Assembly: GCF_013177735.1 (NCBI RefSeq)
Contig: NZ_WOEZ01000011.1
Coordinates: 1-42,610, forward strand
Direction: 5' to 3'
Length of the DNA: 42,610 nucleotides
Source: Paraburkholderia elongata
GTDB lineage: Bacteria; Pseudomonadota; Gammaproteobacteria; Burkholderiales; Burkholderiaceae
A program made the position numbers and the translations under genes. This document shows, in pieces, positions 41,412 to 42,610 of the stretch (positions within the stretch are counted from its first letter, which is position 1; each line of letters begins with the position of its first letter). Under the pieces are notes generated by a model, which saw only the letters and a list, made by a program, of their open reading frames with translations, was not told the origin of the DNA and ran no database searches.

Positions 41412-41557
41412 GCCCCAATTGCCGACTCAATTCCTTCAATACGGGTACAACTGCCGCGACCGAAACATAGCGAAAGGCAGAGGTGGCGCGCTTCAGGCCA
41501 ACTACTCGTTGAATCGGAGTTGAGTGCGAATAGAGTGTTTACCCGCGAGCATCTCCG

Positions 41558-41563
41558 TACAAT
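41558..41563 (+). promoter_or_regulatory. Candidate thiL -10 element
   Basis: TACAAT about 52 bases before the thiL ATG; no clear -35 at 16-18 bases. Confidence 0.35.
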
Positions 41564-41614
41564 GCGCGCCGTTAGCGGTTTTTCGTTGCGCTTATCCGTT
41601 CACCCATTGCCACC

Positions 41615-42610
41615 ATGCTCTCCGAGTTTTCGCTGATCGATCGTTTCTTCGCCCGCCGCGCCGCCGCCGAGTCGTCCCGTGCTGCTGAAGGCACGCTCGG
41701 CATCGGCGACGACTGCGCCCTGCTCGCACCGCGCCCGGGAGAAATGCTGGCGATATCGACGGACATGCTGGTAGCAGGCCGCCACTTCTTTCCCGATATC
41801 GATCCCGAGGCGCTCGGTCACAAGGCGCTCGCAGTGAACCTGTCGGACCTGGCCGCGATGGGCGCGCGGCCGCAGGCGTTCACCCTTGCGTTCTCCTTGC
41901 CCAAAGCCGACGAGGCATGGCTGACCGCCTTCAGCGATGGCCTCTTCGCGCTGGCTGGGCGCTACGGCTGCGATCTGATCGGCGGCGACACGACCGGTGG
42001 GCCGTTGAATCTGTGCATCACCGTGTTCGGCAGCGTGCGGCCGCAAGTTGCGCTGCGCCGCGACGCCGCGCAACCGGGCGACGACATCTGGATCTCCGGC
42101 GCGCTGGGCGACGCACGTGCGGGCCTCGGCGTGCAGCGCGGCGAGTGGTCCGCAGATGCCAGCGACACTGCGACGTTTCGTCACGCCCTCGAACGCCCGG
42201 AGCCGCGGATCTTCCTTGGTCTCGCGTTGCGGGGCATCGCGCGCGCAGCACTCGATCTATCGGACGGGCTTGCCGGCGACCTGCTGCACATTCTGGAACG
42301 CTCGAACGTGCAGGCCACGGTCGACGTCGACGCGGTGCCGCGTTCGGCCGCGCTGCGCCGCCTCCCACCCGAGATCCAGCAACGTTGCACGCTAGCCGGC
42401 GGCGACGACTACGAGCTGTGCTTCACCGCACCGGTTGCGGCGCGCGCCAAGGTCGAAGCAGCCGGCCGCGAGGTAGCGATACCGGTTACCCGCATCGGTA
42501 CAATAAGCGCTCTTCAATCGGCGGCCGACCACCCGGCGATCAGTTGGCAGAACGCCGCTGGCGCGCCCCTCACTTTGACGTTGCAAGGCTTCGACCACTT
42601 CCATGCAGAC
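41615..42610 (+). CDS. thiL: Thiamine-monophosphate kinase, cut by the window edge
   Basis: It phosphorylates thiamine monophosphate to thiamine diphosphate, the cofactor used among others by the transketolase in this window. The frame is open for 332 codons from ATG 41615 to the last base. That is about the full length of ThiL, so only the last residues or just the stop are missing. Motifs: LSEFSLIDRFF at the start, GIGDDCALL, STDMLVAGRHF, AVNLSDLAAMGARP, LIGGDTTGG (metal and nucleotide sites), ALDLSDGLAGDL and LAGGDDYELCF. No strong ribosome binding site is seen. It is divergent from maeB. Confidence 0.95.
   Translation, partial: MLSEFSLIDRFFARRAAAESSRAAEGTLGIGDDCALLAPRPGEMLAISTDMLVAGRHFFPDIDPEALGHKALAVNLSDLAAMGARPQAFTLAFSLPKADEAWLTAFSDGLFALAGRYGCDLIGGDTTGGPLNLCITVFGSVRPQVALRRDAAQPGDDIWISGALGDARAGLGVQRGEWSADASDTATFRHALERPEPRIFLGLALRGIARAALDLSDGLAGDLLHILERSNVQATVDVDAVPRSAALRRLPPEIQQRCTLAGGDDYELCFTAPVAARAKVEAAGREVAIPVTRIGTISALQSAADHPAISWQNAAGAPLTLTLQGFDHFHAD

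Noticed and set aside
39338..41470. 710-codon plus-strand frame opposite maeB
   Set aside because: Antisense shadow of a clear malic enzyme; no start signal, biased composition.

Overview
The window is GC-rich bacterial chromosome from a member of the Burkholderiaceae, most likely Paraburkholderia or Burkholderia. This rests on the protein sequences, the strong G/C bias at third codon positions (which creates many long false antisense frames), the divergent bamE/fur pair, the edd-eda/hexR block, and the run bamE-dapB-exbB-exbD-leuS-lptE-holA-proA-hemJ. No tRNA, rRNA, intact insertion sequence, prophage or CRISPR array was seen. The right edge cuts thiL at or just before its stop codon.

Layout. 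1-2900 is an accessory-looking stretch: an unrecognised gene, an AT-rich intergenic region with a possible recombinase relic and a candidate small RNA, and a single-pass membrane protein of unknown function. 3018-4406 is purB, ended by a clear terminator. 4499-5257 is an orphan methyltransferase with a zinc-type cysteine cluster. 5457-11322 is a gluconate/Entner-Doudoroff block: gntK and a gluconate permease, then eda and edd, then the divergent regulator hexR. Near-identical HexR-type operators overlap both the edd and the hexR promoters. 11520-16688 is a very large trimeric autotransporter adhesin with internal DNA repeats and an AT-rich upstream region.

17239-26873 is a minus-strand housekeeping run (haem, proline, DNA polymerase III delta, LPS transport, leucyl-tRNA synthetase, an ExbB/ExbD pair, lysine/diaminopimelate, outer-membrane assembly). 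It is bounded on the right by divergent fur. 27632-31549 carries purine-ureide degradation (allA, alc), the C4-dicarboxylate carrier dctA and a divergent FadR-type GntR regulator, with a shared TGGTCnGACC operator motif at both promoters. 31629-34758 is tkt-gap (central carbon). 35141-37430 is a spermidine-synthase-like gene, a VOC protein and rsmE. 37657-38650 is a secreted RNase Sa/barnase-type ribonuclease with its barstar-type inhibitor. 39068-41362 is maeB, and 41615 onward is thiL.

Functionally, gluconate enters through the permease and is phosphorylated by GntK. It is then converted by Edd and Eda to pyruvate and glyceraldehyde-3-phosphate, which Gap and Tkt can process further. HexR would sense the pathway intermediate and control both its own promoter and edd-eda. 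Allantoicase and ureidoglycolate lyase release urea and glyoxylate from allantoate; DctA and MaeB handle C4 acids. The most interesting non-coding signals are two candidate small transcripts (about 1302-1393 and 38839-39020), the second with a perfect 20-bp palindrome across its promoter, and the two operator pairs.
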